Part shown: one piece after another, positions 50,153 through 60,590 of the stretch | How the letters are laid out: every line of letters begins with the position of its first letter | Numbering within the stretch: the first letter of the stretch is position 1 | DNA from: Pseudopyrenochaeta lycopersici | Taxonomy: Eukaryota > Ascomycota > Dothideomycetes > Pleosporales > Pseudopyrenochaetaceae | DNA: 64,000 bases | Assembly (NCBI GenBank): GCA_003313425.1 | Contig: NHZP01000046.1 | Coordinates: forward strand, 1-64,000 | Reading direction: 5' to 3' | Program-made: the position numbers and the translations under genes | The notes under the pieces: model-generated | What the model was told of the DNA's origin: nothing | The model's input: only the letters and a program-made list of their open reading frames with translations | The model's database searches: none

Positions 50153-50395
50153 TAACGTATGGTTTCAGGCAATAGTACTTGCTTCACACCACAGATAATA
50201 GTGAAGGGATGGTTCTGTATTGCTGTCACTCAGCTATGGGAGAGAATAATACTTGTCGTCCCCGCTCTGCGCAGCCAGCGCAGGTTTTGAGCAGGTCCGT
50301 CACGGTGCGCGCTAGCCCCCGAAAAGGTCTAGCGCAACCATGCTGCAACACCAAGGTTCAAATTCACGATACTTCGTTACAATACCAGAGATAGT
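50153..50395 (+). repeat. Dispersed ~240-bp repeat, copy 3 (least mutated)
   Basis: Begins TGTAACGTATGGTTTCAGGC. Homology to 24870-25105 (reverse) extends at least to about 50390. A 71-codon frame here is not conserved in the other copies. Confidence 0.7.
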
Positions 50396-50889
50396 CGCGG
50401 TGTTGTTAACGCCGCCGATCATTTCGTCGACGGCGTTTAAGCTCTACCTGTCTTTCTACCCCTGCTTCTAAGGTCTTAAGATAGTTAATTAACACTTCGG
50501 CTTGCTAGACGGGAAGATATAATTACATAGATTCCTTTCCCAAAGCCTTATAGCGACTAGCGGCTTAATAGATACATTCCGGGAGTTTCTCCGTGCTCAC
50601 ACAGTAGTGGCACAATTTAGCCGTTTTTTATAATGCTTGTGCGTAATTATATAACTAAGGGTGCGCCACAGACTACGCCCAAACCAGATCAGACCCTAAA
50701 AATAACTGTAGCTCTTATCCACGCCCTACTCCCTTGCAAAACGTGTCCTTTGTTGCGTGGCCCCGACCGGCCCGCCAGGGAGTCGCCGCCTCGCTCATCG
50801 ATCTGTTATCACTTCTACCACTAACCCACCAACTACAGCATAAAGATAAGTATAGACAAGGCAAGCCATGTGTTAACACAAGGTGTTCC
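50396..50889. other. Nothing recognised
   Basis: Lies before the pogo-like transposase remnant. A hairpin-prone AACGCCGCCG…CGACGGCGTT is near 50405-50435. Short frames here have no domain. Confidence 0.4.
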
Positions 50890-51709
50890 TCGAGATATAC
50901 CCTTTTCGTACCGCGCTCTCGCAGACTATGGCGAGGTTCCTCGCTCCACCCTCTATTATCGTAAACACGGCCGACGATCGATAGAACAAAAAGCCTAAGA
51001 CCAGCAGTATCTTACTCCATAGGAGGAGGAAGCTCTTGTTAAGTTTATCTTACAGATGTCTAACTTCGGTTTTCCCATCAGGATTAAGTATATACCGTCA
51101 CTAGCGTACCGCCTCACGCTGCAGCGACCTCCGTCCGCTAGACCGCTCAAGCCGCCACATCTGAATTAGACGAGAGCCTTTAGGAAGCGCCATCCAGAAA
51201 TCTAAGCAAGGATAGTCAAAGCAATAGACTGGAACCGGCATGAGAAGAATATATACCTAAAGAGCGTACATTGGTTTGAGGTGATCGGAACAGTATTACA
51301 GGATCCAGCGATCCTAGCAGAGAATGTCTATAATATGGACGAGACTGGGGTTATGCTCTCTATGCTTGGCTCAGTCAAAGTCCTTATGGGTAAGGATGAC
51401 GTGCGAAAATACAGGGGTGCCCGGGTCAAGCGTACCACTATCACGGCCGTAGAATGTATAAGTGGCGACGGTAGGTATCTGAACCCTATGATTATCTGGC
51501 CAGCTACTACCCATCGGAGTAATTGGACTACGTATCCCAGCCCGGTTGGCAATTTGCATGCTCTGAATCTGGATATACTGATTCCTACATCAGCTTACAA
51601 TGGCTTAAGCGCATATTCGACCCGGAAACTAAGGATCGAGCTAATGGTAAGCCTCGAGTCTTGATCTGTGATGGCTTCAGTTAGAATCCTGAAGTGAGAA
51701 CAAGAGTGA
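50890..51709 (+). pseudogene. Pogo/Fot1-type transposase fragment (Tc1/mariner superfamily)
   Basis: Reads YRALADYGEVPRSTLYYRKH then EEEALVKFI (helix-turn-helix DNA-binding region, 50910-51050), NVYNMDETGV (first catalytic Asp, near 51330), GARVKRTTITAVECISGDGR and IIWPATTHRSNWTTYPS. After a one-base shift at about 51540 it continues PGWQFACSESGYTDSYISLQ and RVLICDGF (second catalytic Asp, near 51665). Four or more TAA/TAG stops in the N-terminal half and one frameshift make it a pseudogene. It is cut off by the copia piece. Confidence 0.85.
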
Positions 51710-51827
51710 TGATGTTCTATCTGTGTGTAGCTCTACATATATAGCCTACTGGTGTGCCGTCGCACCATCGTGAAAGAAGGCAGTCACACCAGTGTCTGGT
51801 TATCCATATCACGTGACCTGGAATACA
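51710..51827 (-). repeat. Probable 3' LTR and polypurine tract of a Ty1/copia element
   Basis: On the minus strand a purine tract CAGGGGGAGAG (51830-51841) abuts TGTATTCCAGGTCACG, and the region ends GAACATCA at 51710. Short (118 bp) and without a partner LTR in the window, so boundaries are provisional. Confidence 0.45.
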
Positions 51828-51889
51828 ACTCTCCCCCTGTGCCGCGGTTCGAAGGGCTAAGGCACCCCTAAAGGATTCCTATCACTTAT

Positions 51890-52716
51890 TCTAGAGTATA
51901 TCAGCATCTCCCCATGACGAAAGATTCAGGGGAGCAATCAAGCTCTGATGTGTAGGTCCTGGTAAGCCCTTGGTTAGTATGTCGGCTAGGTTATCAGTCG
52001 TGCCTATCCGTTGAGTATCGACAATACTTCGTCCACCTTTTCCCGGATGAAGTGATGCATTACGTCGATGTGTTTTGATCTGTTGTGGAACTTTGGGTTT
52101 CTCGTAAGCTTCAAAGCCGAGTTGTTGTCAATATATATTGGCACCGTTCCCACGTGAATCCCTGGAATCTGAAGGTCATTGATGAAGTTGCGGATCCATA
52201 CCGTTTTCTTCGCCGCTTCTGCACCGGCAATGTGCTCTGCGTCCATTGTTGACGTGGCCACCGTTTTTTGTCTCTGTGAGGACCAAGATACAGGCCCACC
52301 TGCAAATGTGAACACCCATCCGGTCGTTGACCTACGTGAGTCTTCGCAACCGGCAAAGTTGCTATCTACGAATCCATTGAGTTGGAGACTGTACTTGTCC
52401 GAGTATACAATTCCTTTTGATGGGTCGTTTCTAAGATATGCAAAGATACGATCCACAGCATCCATGTATGTCTGGGTCGGGTTTGACGCGTATCGAGCTA
52501 CGTACCCAGTAGCAAAGGCAATATCTGGTCTAGTTTGATTGCTAGCGAAGTTAAGTGATCCGACCTTTGACTGATACTCCGTACGGAATTTAGGTTGCGA
52601 GACGTGGTCGTCTTGCCTTGAGAGCTTAGCGTCTCTATCAATAGGCGTTTTGACTGGTGGCGCTTCGCTGAAGCCGTATTTGGCAACGATCTGAGCATTT
52701 CCTGCATAGCAGGTTC
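51890..52716 (-). pseudogene. Ty1/copia pol C-terminal fragment (RT end and RNase H)
   Basis: Minus strand: KYGFSEAPPVKTPIDRDAKL, VGSLNFASNQTRPDIAFATG (end of RT), then the open stretch 52465-52004 with VDSNFAGCEDSRRSTTGW, QKTVATSTMDAEHIAGAEA and KFHNRSKHIDVMHHFIREKV (copia RNase H). After a one-base shift near 52030 it continues RIGTTDNLADILTKGLPGP. The upstream part (gag, integrase, most of RT) is missing. Not strongly RIPed. Confidence 0.85.
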
Positions 52717-52787
52717 TATTTACTACCAGTAATTGCTTTTAATATGTTTCGGTTCTCAGGAAGTATAAGTCTTTTAGTTTCCCTCAT

Positions 52788-52979
52788 CTATACTCTGCAT
52801 AGGCTTCTTCTATCTTTGCAGGCCAAGCATAGTAGTCCTTCCACTTTCATATTGCATGTTCTCCCATGCCGGAAGCAATAATCGCACTTGTCGTCATTAG
52901 GAAAGTAGTTTCTTCTTATGCGAAGCCCTTGTCTAGCTACGAAATCCCAGTACGCTTCTGATATCTTTCCATCCTCCAA
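52788..52979 (-). CDS. Small cysteine-rich ORF, possible zinc-binding fragment
   Basis: 63 codons with two C-x2-C-x6-C blocks: CDYCFRHGRTC and CLACKDRRSLC, nine residues apart. The spacing is compatible with a Zn2Cys6 cluster but also with small zinc-binding proteins seen in fungal repeats. No neighbour supports a function. May be part of a broken gene. Confidence 0.35.
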   Translation of the reverse strand: MEDGKISEAYWDFVARQGLRIRRNYFPNDDKCDYCFRHGRTCNMKVEGLLCLACKDRRSLCRV

Positions 52980-53121
52980 ATAGTACCCCGAGTCATCATC
53001 TTCCTCTGATTTCTCTAAGAGGGCCTCATCATTCCCTACACCGCTTTAGTCATAAGTAGCTTAACAGCTCCTCTTCGGTGCTATTATAGGAGGTACACCA
53101 TTAATAGACGGGACCGCCTTA

Positions 53122-53469
53122 ATGGAAGAAAAGGCACTTGGCCTGGGACATGTATCGACACTCTCCACGATTAGCAACTTAGGCCTTCTCTACGCGGATC
53201 AGGGCAAGTTGGACCTGGCAGAACAGATGTATCAGCGCGCACTAAAAGGATACGAAACTACACTTAGTCCTAAGCGTATTGCCGCCTACGTGCCAGCCTT
53301 ATATACGCTATATAACTTGGGCAACCTCTATAAGACCCAAAGAAAGTTAGGTCTTGCGGAGAGGGTGTATTCACGAGCTTTGGACGGATTTCAGGTGGTT
53401 TTTGGGGCAGACCACCAGACAATTCGTGACGTTGCTCAGGTTCTTTCGTCACTTAGAAGGGACGCATGA
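53122..53469 (+). pseudogene. TPR protein C-terminal fragment (kinesin-light-chain-like repeats)
   Basis: 115 codons with tetratricopeptide units: STISNLGLLYADQGKLDLAE then QMYQRALKGYE; TLYNLGNLYKTQRKLGLAER then VYSRALDGFQVVFG. Such C-terminal TPR arrays cap fungal NB-ARC/NACHT-type proteins. The nucleotide-binding part is absent, so this is a relic. Confidence 0.65.
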
Positions 53470-53674
53470 GAGGTTCATAACGATGACCCAGCCCTAGCTC
53501 GACGGAGCGACATATCTGTTCGAATTCCTTACGAAGTGTCGCCAAGGTGAGGCGCCGGCCCAATCTAGCTTGTCCTGTTTTCAATCCCCATTTCAAGTAT
53601 GCCTTGATCCAGTGGAGAGGAGGTGCAATCTGCAACGGCTTTAAAATTTCGATTTCTTTAGCTGGTGATGGCAA
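53453..53674 (-). other. Short unassigned frame
   Basis: 73 codons (KWGLKTGQARLGRRLTLATL). Vaguely reminiscent of fungal FluG-domain repeat proteins. It overlaps the end of the TPR fragment by 17 bp and has no upstream continuation. Confidence 0.2.
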
Positions 53675-53785
53675 ATTGACGGCAAATCCAAGGATCTTAG
53701 CATTTCCTTAAAGAAGAGTCGGGTTGAAAGTTAGACAAACCTCTTCCATAACCGGATCAATCGGCGCACCCCACCTTTCTTGTAA

Positions 53786-53960
53786 TCGGCAGCGGCTTCA
53801 ATAAGTGAGATGGGCCCAGTAGTAAACACAATGTGGGCCCTTGGTTCGCTCTATGACAACCAAGGCCGTGTACACGAGGCTAGAGCGTGGTACTCGGGAG
53901 CGCTTTCGGGCTACGAAAAGGTCTTTGGGAAAGACCATGGAAAGTGCCGGGCCCTTGCTC
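53786..53960 (+). pseudogene. Second TPR fragment
   Basis: The + frame reads MGPVVNTMWALGSLYDNQGR then VHEARAWYSGALSGYEKVFG and KDHGKCRALA, one clear TPR unit, then degenerates with stops. It matches the family of the fragment at 53122 and suggests a broken repeat-rich gene. Confidence 0.5.
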
Positions 53961-54834
53961 GCCAATTTTGCTGCTCTAGAAAGTGATAAAGATGCGAGCA
54001 ACGCCCCAGTCGAGACAGCTTCGACTGAGAGCTTAAGTGCAGGAGCAAGCGTACAGCCAAGACGTTGTCGTCTCCTGTCAGGCACAAGCTAAGTCAGCTT
54101 CAAAGCGGCAAAGTACTGTGGAGTGGTAAGGATACGATCTCTCATTATGCCATACTTCTCATACATGGGGCGTTCACGATGAATATACACAGCGTCATTA
54201 CCAGAGGAGGTGGAATTATCGGACAGGCAAATCATCAGCTCTGCCCTCGTTTCTTCTCTGATGATTGGAGAAAAATCCGAATGATGATTGGTATTCGATC
54301 CTACCTCATTCTCCTCACCCCTTCCATGCCTCGGCGTTTGTCGGATCCACCGAGGAACTTCCCAGCGCGTCTTTATTCTGTGGGGCAGTAACTTCAGGGT
54401 CGGGGAGCTGAGCCCGAGAGGCCACTTAGACACCAAGGTTAGCCTCGGCACTAGAGTAACCACTAAGCCATGTGAGGATCGCCTGTGCCTGCTAGCCAAC
54501 CAGAAGGGGTCTGGTTTCTGCACGGGCCAATGCAGCGCGTTTCCTTTTCCGCATTTGTCGGTCATTAGCACGCACATGACATTGCGGCGCTCCGATAGCT
54601 ACACGAGGGCGGCAGACGGTAGGTTTGCGTGCGAATTATGCGTCTTACCAGGGCTGACTGTCTACGCAGAGATTTGTAGTGAGCCAGAGCTCTAGCTGTC
54701 TCGACCTGTCGGATGCAACAAGCAAGTTCTCGCTTTCGCGGACGCACTTTGACATGAACAAGTTCGGCAGGCCGACGGAGGAAGACTTTGAGACGGTGAG
54801 TAAGTAGAAGGCTACACTCGCAAAGCGGAGAAAG
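53961..54834. other. No gene supported; possible SINE-like head near 54400-54470
   Basis: Frames up to 162 codons overlap on both strands without recognisable domains. A minus-strand A-box match is discussed in the findings. Confidence 0.4.
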
Positions 54835-55098
54835 TTGGCTCAAGAGTTGGGAGTCTCCTTCGAGTTCGTTGCATTTCTGCTGGTACTGGTGGTAAAGAAT
54901 GGCGCAAGGTCAAGAACAAAGCCGACTCCTCAGAAAGTAAGTGCGATGCTCTGGCATAAGAGACTTGGCCACCCAAGGCCAGCAGCAATTGAGCACCTTG
55001 TCCGGCAATCAGAAGAGGTGCAGATCAAAACCGGAGTGCTTCTCGAGGATATAGAGGAAGCGTCCCGGCCGCGCGCCGTCGCTGCCGATGGGCGATGA
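54835..55098 (+). pseudogene. Ty1/copia GAG-pre-integrase fragment
   Basis: MLWHKRLGHPRPAAIEHLVR near 54946-55010 is the diagnostic L-W-H-x-R-L-G-H motif of the zinc-binding region before copia integrase. Flanking sequence has no integrase core. Opposite orientation to the copia piece at 51890, so a separate fragment. Confidence 0.7.
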
Positions 55099-56456
55099 AG
55101 GCAGTGGTCATGTGACCTTGTCTATATGACTAATTAGCGTCATTACTTAGTCTCACCAAGTTTTGACAGAAGAGAAAAGATTGATCGGAGGCATAGCGAT
55201 ACACAAACCTGGATGGAAAGACAGACATCTCTGCCATGATACAACGTCCTCCTGTATGAGCAGATCATAAAACATGATCATAAGATGCTCATTAATATTG
55301 GTGGAGTACTGGTAAGTGCACATGCCTGAAGATTGTTTGTGAGACTGACCTTGTTAGAGGTAGGCTCAAGCGAGTTCACGCGAACTTGACTTCTTTGGGC
55401 TCAAACCGGAAGATTTGAGAGACTGCATTCTTGGTGGGCCTTAAAATTTTTTGCAGGATTAGAGCAATGTGTTTGCCATGGCAAGAGCAATAATGATGGA
55501 ATGAGTGAAAAGGAAGGAGCGTTACGAAGCTATTGTGTAGATTGTTAAACGAGCACTATTAGTTGTCGACAAACACACCACACAGTGTCTTCGAAACGGT
55601 TTAGAAGCTTCATCGGCGGTGTCAACTAGGGTTTTCTGTATCCGTCTCCTTGAGCGTGGTCTGCTCTACTCTAACGGTGCATCCGTTCAGGGCACACAGA
55701 ATGGGGACGCTCTGAGTGTGTCGGAAAGAGCGGCATCTGCCCCCTCACGGCGGCCAGGGAAAACCCGGGCAGAAACGAAAACGTGACGGTCAAATGACCA
55801 AATCCAAGCAGTTCCCGATTGGGAATACAGCGGCAGACCAAGGGCGGCCTGTTGAAAGACTCGTACTGCTAAATCCTCGAGCACGCTGATTTCCAACAGT
55901 GGCGAAACGGTGAACAGAGCGGACGACTTTGGATTAAGGGCGACCCTGGTCGACATCAACAAGGATACGTACATATTTGTGTTAGTAATTGCGGGGTATT
56001 TGTAGGTGCCAAAAGAAAAACTAGGGTTCGATCCTAGCCTCTAGCCTACCTCAAGTCATGACTATTTTCTATACCAATAAAATTTGAAAGGCATGTTACA
56101 ATATGAAGACTGACAAATTTGGTATTGCGACCGTCGCCATGCTGTTCATTTTTAGAAGTCATCCTCAGCCCGTTTAAGTGAGCCACAAATCTGCATACCA
56201 CATTTCGCAAGCGTTCGTTTACCTTGAAATCTGAGTGGTTGGGGGAGATACGCATCACGCGCATGGCTTTTTTCAGCCTTGCACTGCCCCTCATGGCATC
56301 TATAAAGGCACTAGACAGCAACTTCGATTGCTTCCAAATCGCTCGTTAAATATTTACGCTGAACCAAGCGTGTTGAATATGAACCTATAGGTGAGTTCAA
56401 GGATTAATCAGAAACAACGAAGTAGTCTGACCAACGAAATTGAGCCTGTTTACAAA
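55099..56456. other. Nothing recognised
   Basis: Upstream region of the CorA-like gene. Short frames (95 and 91 codons on the minus strand) lack domains. Confidence 0.5.
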
Positions 56457-58166
56457 ATGAAGACCCCACGAAACGCCGCGGACTATCGAAATGCTATACT
56501 TGACTATGAGGCGCGCTCATACACCAGGACGATGTTTCATGGTTTCATCTACAGATTTCTAGCGGAGCTACTTCGAAATAATGACGATATGCTGCCCACG
56601 AAATATCCAGACATTTATGCATACAACCTGGCACATCTGTCGACTTACGATTCTCAGTCTGTCCTAGGGGACTATAAGTCATCCAGCTTCGCATTCTCTA
56701 AATTGAGTGATCTACTTGAAGTGCCTCTTCCAAGAAAAGGCCAAGGTCAGGTACTTTTCTTGTGCGGTCACTTGCCCGGAAGTTGGATCTCTTCGTTAGG
56801 AGCGAGATATGGTATACCGTCTGAGTTTTTTCGGCGACACATTCATCTGTGGCAGTCTTCTCAAGGAACCGTTCTCCACCATGCTCCTAGATTGCCATCC
56901 GAGAGCTGGAAACGGGCTCTTGCGCTTCGCATAAATACGATTGGGGTATCAACATCTCCATTCATTGGCTCCTTCCTTTCTGGTCGACGAAAGCTCCTGC
57001 CTGAGACATACGTAACAAACCCTGCGCTCTTAGATGCCGCACCAGGGAGCTCCTTTGCTCGTAATCACGCATTCCTCAGCGACTTTAAGTTTCTTATCGA
57101 ACAAGACATTTCCATCTCCATCGAAACGGACGGCGAAGGCTGGACGGGTCAGTCACCTGAAACTTACATCATTACAGGCGGTCATCGCTGACGCATATTA
57201 GCCGTGTTATGGTCGGATGTAGGAGGCAGAGAATTATCGAAGAGTCTCGATTTTCATCGATTTATCGAGCACCTGTCCGCCTGCTCAAGGTCCGGGTTCC
57301 GAAAATTTCGGCTCATACCTGTGACGCTTCTGGGGAGGGATTCAGAACTTCAGCACCCGTTGCCGTTGCTTCCAAATCCTGATCCTAATTCGGGACACGC
57401 TAATGACGACTCGTTCGTCCAATCCGCCTTGCATCTCGCCTCAGAGTCTCATCTCTTGGTAGACTACGCTATCGCAGCCCGGGACCCCCTTTACGCCCTT
57501 ACTCCTGTTCTCACATTCGCGGCAGCTACGGAAGCGCAGCTCCTGGCTGTGCTTCAGAGGTGTCATAACATCATTGCATCTAGTGTCTGGGATCCTCACG
57601 AACGGAATGAAAACATCGAACAACTCATCCTCCATAAACAAATTCTAGACGATCATTCTAATAGATACGAGAAAGTTCTGGTCTTTCTTAGATCTCCGAC
57701 CCTGGCTGAATGGACAAGGGATCTCTCTCCGATACAAGTCCGGACGGCAACTGATGCGAAGAGGGTTGTGGAGGAAGACTACAGCCACTTACTTTCATTA
57801 TCCTATCGGTTATCAACACGTTACCAGGAAGCAATTTCTACTCTAGTCAGCAGTGCCGCCATTGCCGAGTCGAAGAAGTACATCGGTCTTGCAACAAAAG
57901 TTGCAAAGCTTACCGTTCTTGCCGCAATATTCCTCCCGCTTTCGTATTGTGCTTCCGTTTTCGGAATGAACTTTGTCGAGCTGGAAGGTTTGGGCATCTG
58001 GATATGGGTTGTTGTCACTCTCTCTGTTGCACTCGTCGTTCTTTTCGTATACCGGTGGCATGACAGAGACCGATGGGCAGTATTGCTTCTGAACATATGG
58101 ACAAGTTTGTACTTTCCGGTCAGGCGTATGTCCTTCGGACGACCTCCAGAAGCTTCGCCAGTATGA
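56457..58166 (+). CDS. CorA-like metal (Mg2+) transporter, two exons
   Basis: Exons 56457-57147 and 57202-58166 give 551 residues. The 54-nt intron has donor GTCAGT, branch-like GCTGAC and acceptor TTAG, and joins the frames as GWTAVLWSDVGG. Start chosen at ATG 56457 (MKTPRNAADY) because the frame upstream lacks another ATG. The C-terminus has the CorA architecture: a helical region, then membrane segment about 465-487 ending FGMNF with the Gly-Met-Asn signature, then a second membrane segment about 495-514 and a basic tail. CorA-family proteins form pentameric channels; fungal members with long divergent N-termini may sit in plasma, vacuolar or mitochondrial membranes. No RIP. Confidence 0.82.
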
Positions 58167-58886
58167 CCGTCCCTACATCCGAAATTGTCGATGTTCAGGA
58201 GGGAATATTCTTTTCTATTGACACCGGTCCGAAACGGATGCCTTGGCGCAGAGTTCTATTAGACTCCGCTGAAAGGCATGGAAAGTTTCTGCGCTAATAT
58301 TTCTGCGGAGAAGATCCTCAACGACATGCAGGACAGGAGAGCCAAGGATTTCGACAGGCAGGAGCCGATTCCGTCTTCCATAACCCCACAAATTTAGCCT
58401 TTAGTATCACTACACGATATCCTTAAAGAGTGTCAGATATATTATACACCTTATAAGTTAGCGAGATTTAAAGTTCGTGAGACTAGACAAGACGTTCCCC
58501 TTCCAAACAGATCTGATGCTATGGACAAGTGTTTCTGTCTCATAATGCGACAGAATGTTTGATAAGGATAGGCTCTCGAGAGTCCATTTGGTCAATCCTA
58601 ATTGTGTCACGTTATGATTGATTGATTGATTGATTTTGTCCTCCTCGGTTTCAGCCGCGTTTTCTCCGCTGCTATGCCCGGTTGGCTGGCTTGGCTGACA
58701 GCCAACGCGGCACGAACGTTAATCCGCGCCGCCCCACGTCACTCCAAAAGGAGCCAGCTGTCCCCAGTGGCCTGCCGGAAAAAACACCACACACAGCGAG
58801 AACTTGATTCTTGGAATTCAGTCCTAGTTTCGTGCTCAAACGGTCGCTCTTGACGCCAATTGACTAGCCAGCACCCAGCCGCAGCA
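58167..58886. other. Intergenic region and LINE upstream sequence
   Basis: Includes a short GATT microsatellite at about 58616-58636. The 5' end of the LINE is not delimited by a visible duplication. Confidence 0.5.
58616..58636. repeat. (GATT)5 microsatellite
   Basis: Five tandem GATT units. Could mark the 5' junction of the LINE, but this is not established. Confidence 0.8.
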
Positions 58887-58907
58887 GCCCACTGCGCCTG
58901 ACGTGCC

Positions 58908-60590
58908 ATGGCGACACCGTGGCCTCAGCAGCCCGCATGGCCAACACCATTCCGCGAGCACGCTACCCGCCTCAGCACCTACCTTCAGGACGCGCTGACC
59001 TGTATCGACCGCACGCAAAGCCAACCCGTGCCGGCAGACCTCGTCAAAGTCATTATCCATGGCACGCTGACATTCATATTGAAAGTGCAACACGCCCCTG
59101 ACCTCAACACGGTGTGCGACGCGCTTAGCATCCTGCAAACTGAAGCAAAGGCGACCTCGGACAACACTGCGCGAATGCTCGATGCTGTCAAGCACGAGCT
59201 CAAGACCGAAATGAAGAACACCACCGACACCGTCCACGCCATCGCGGCAAACGTACAACTGAACATGAAAGCTGGAGAGGATGCAAAGACAGCCGCCAAG
59301 GAGGCGGTAGAGGTAGGTAAGGCCAATCTAGAGATGGCAAGACGAATCAAAAACGCAGGACCGCAGACAGGTGGCGCGCTCAGCTATGCTGCGATGGCAG
59401 CGAGGGGTGCAACACTAGCAGGTACACCGAATACACAAGTTCCTAGAATGCCTTCCATGCAGACGCAGCGTGAAGTAGTAGTGACCATCAGAGACCCTAA
59501 CACAGTGCAAAGCCTGCGGGCAATGAACCCACGCAACCTCAACGCGCATGTTGAGCGCGCCATCGCGCAGAGCGGAAACGAGAACATAGCCAGCATCAAG
59601 GTGCTCTCTTCGAACCAACTGAAAAGCGGTGACCTTAGCATCAAGACAGCTACCAGCATTGAGATAGAAGCACTAAAGCAATTCGCAGACGACTGGGTCC
59701 ACCGCATCGGCAACAGAGCCACCATTCGGATCACAACCTACGGTATCATTGCCCACGGTATGCGCACAAGCACAATAGACATAGACCGGTTCGAGGAAAC
59801 AAGAGACCAGCTGCTACTAAACAACAAACCGTTCATCCCGCAGGCAGAGATCAAGTACATAGGATGGCTTACGCGAAACGCGCCTACCAAGGCCACGACT
59901 AGCATCGTTATCGAGTTCAGCAAACCAGAGGACGCCAACAAGATAATTGACGAGGGTCTGATCTGGCAGGGCGAGGTCTTTCAGTGTGAGCGATACGAGC
60001 GGCAGTGCCGAGTGAAGCAGTGCTTCAAGTGCCAACACTATGGTCACATAGGAACCCAGTGCAAGGCAACAATCGCATGTGGCTACTGCGCGCAAGAGCA
60101 CGAGAGCCGCGACTGCCCGTCAAAACTAGATCGAGCCGTACCCAGGAAGTGCGCCATCTGCCGAGGCGAGCACGAAGCGTGGAGCTACCAGTGCCCCACC
60201 AGGAAAGAGGAGAGACTAAAAGCGAGGGCGGCATATGATGTGCGGCCATACTACCATCCAGTAACGGAGAAAGGAAGGACGATCCCACCAGAGGAACCGG
60301 TCACCAGCATCCGAAGGAATAGACTCACGCAAGCCGCTGCATCGACGCAGCCAGCACCGATTACCAGGAACCGATCGCAGACTGAACGAGGACGGAAGAG
60401 GACAAATGCCGGAACCACCGAAGACCCAGCAGAGCAACAAACCCAGTCGACGCAACCAAGCGGCAGCCAAAGACCACAGAGGCACATCATACCTACCCGG
60501 AGAGCCATGGAAGCCACCGGTAACAACACCCAACAGCCACAAGGCGGCAATAGCCAGCACATGGAAATCGATTCCGAGGACGCAGCATGA
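58908..60590 (+). CDS. LINE ORF1 (Gag-like, three CCHC zinc knuckles)
   Basis: 560 residues from ATG in a good context (GCCATGG). An N-terminal helical, coiled-coil-prone region (about residues 80-150) is followed by a central region and three zinc knuckles near residues 372-430: CFKCQHYGHIGTQC, CGYCAQEHESRDC and CAICRGEHEAWSYQC. The tail is Gln/Arg/Thr-rich. It probably binds element RNA to form the retrotransposition particle. The stop TGA overlaps the ORF2 ATG (ATGA). Confidence 0.9.
   Translation: MATPWPQQPAWPTPFREHATRLSTYLQDALTCIDRTQSQPVPADLVKVIIHGTLTFILKVQHAPDLNTVCDALSILQTEAKATSDNTARMLDAVKHELKTEMKNTTDTVHAIAANVQLNMKAGEDAKTAAKEAVEVGKANLEMARRIKNAGPQTGGALSYAAMAARGATLAGTPNTQVPRMPSMQTQREVVVTIRDPNTVQSLRAMNPRNLNAHVERAIAQSGNENIASIKVLSSNQLKSGDLSIKTATSIEIEALKQFADDWVHRIGNRATIRITTYGIIAHGMRTSTIDIDRFEETRDQLLLNNKPFIPQAEIKYIGWLTRNAPTKATTSIVIEFSKPEDANKIIDEGLIWQGEVFQCERYERQCRVKQCFKCQHYGHIGTQCKATIACGYCAQEHESRDCPSKLDRAVPRKCAICRGEHEAWSYQCPTRKEERLKARAAYDVRPYYHPVTEKGRTIPPEEPVTSIRRNRLTQAAASTQPAPITRNRSQTERGRKRTNAGTTEDPAEQQTQSTQPSGSQRPQRHIIPTRRAMEATGNNTQQPQGGNSQHMEIDSEDAA

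Noticed and set aside
56015..56050. tRNA-like T arm CTAGG-GTTCGAT-CCTAG matching the B box
   Set aside because: No matching acceptor strand, D arm or A box at the right distance upstream.
56391..56456. Earlier start of the CorA-like gene at GTG 56391, or an intron with donor GTGAGT there
   Set aside because: GTG is unlikely as a start in fungi, and the only ATG just upstream (56379) meets an in-frame TAG before the donor.
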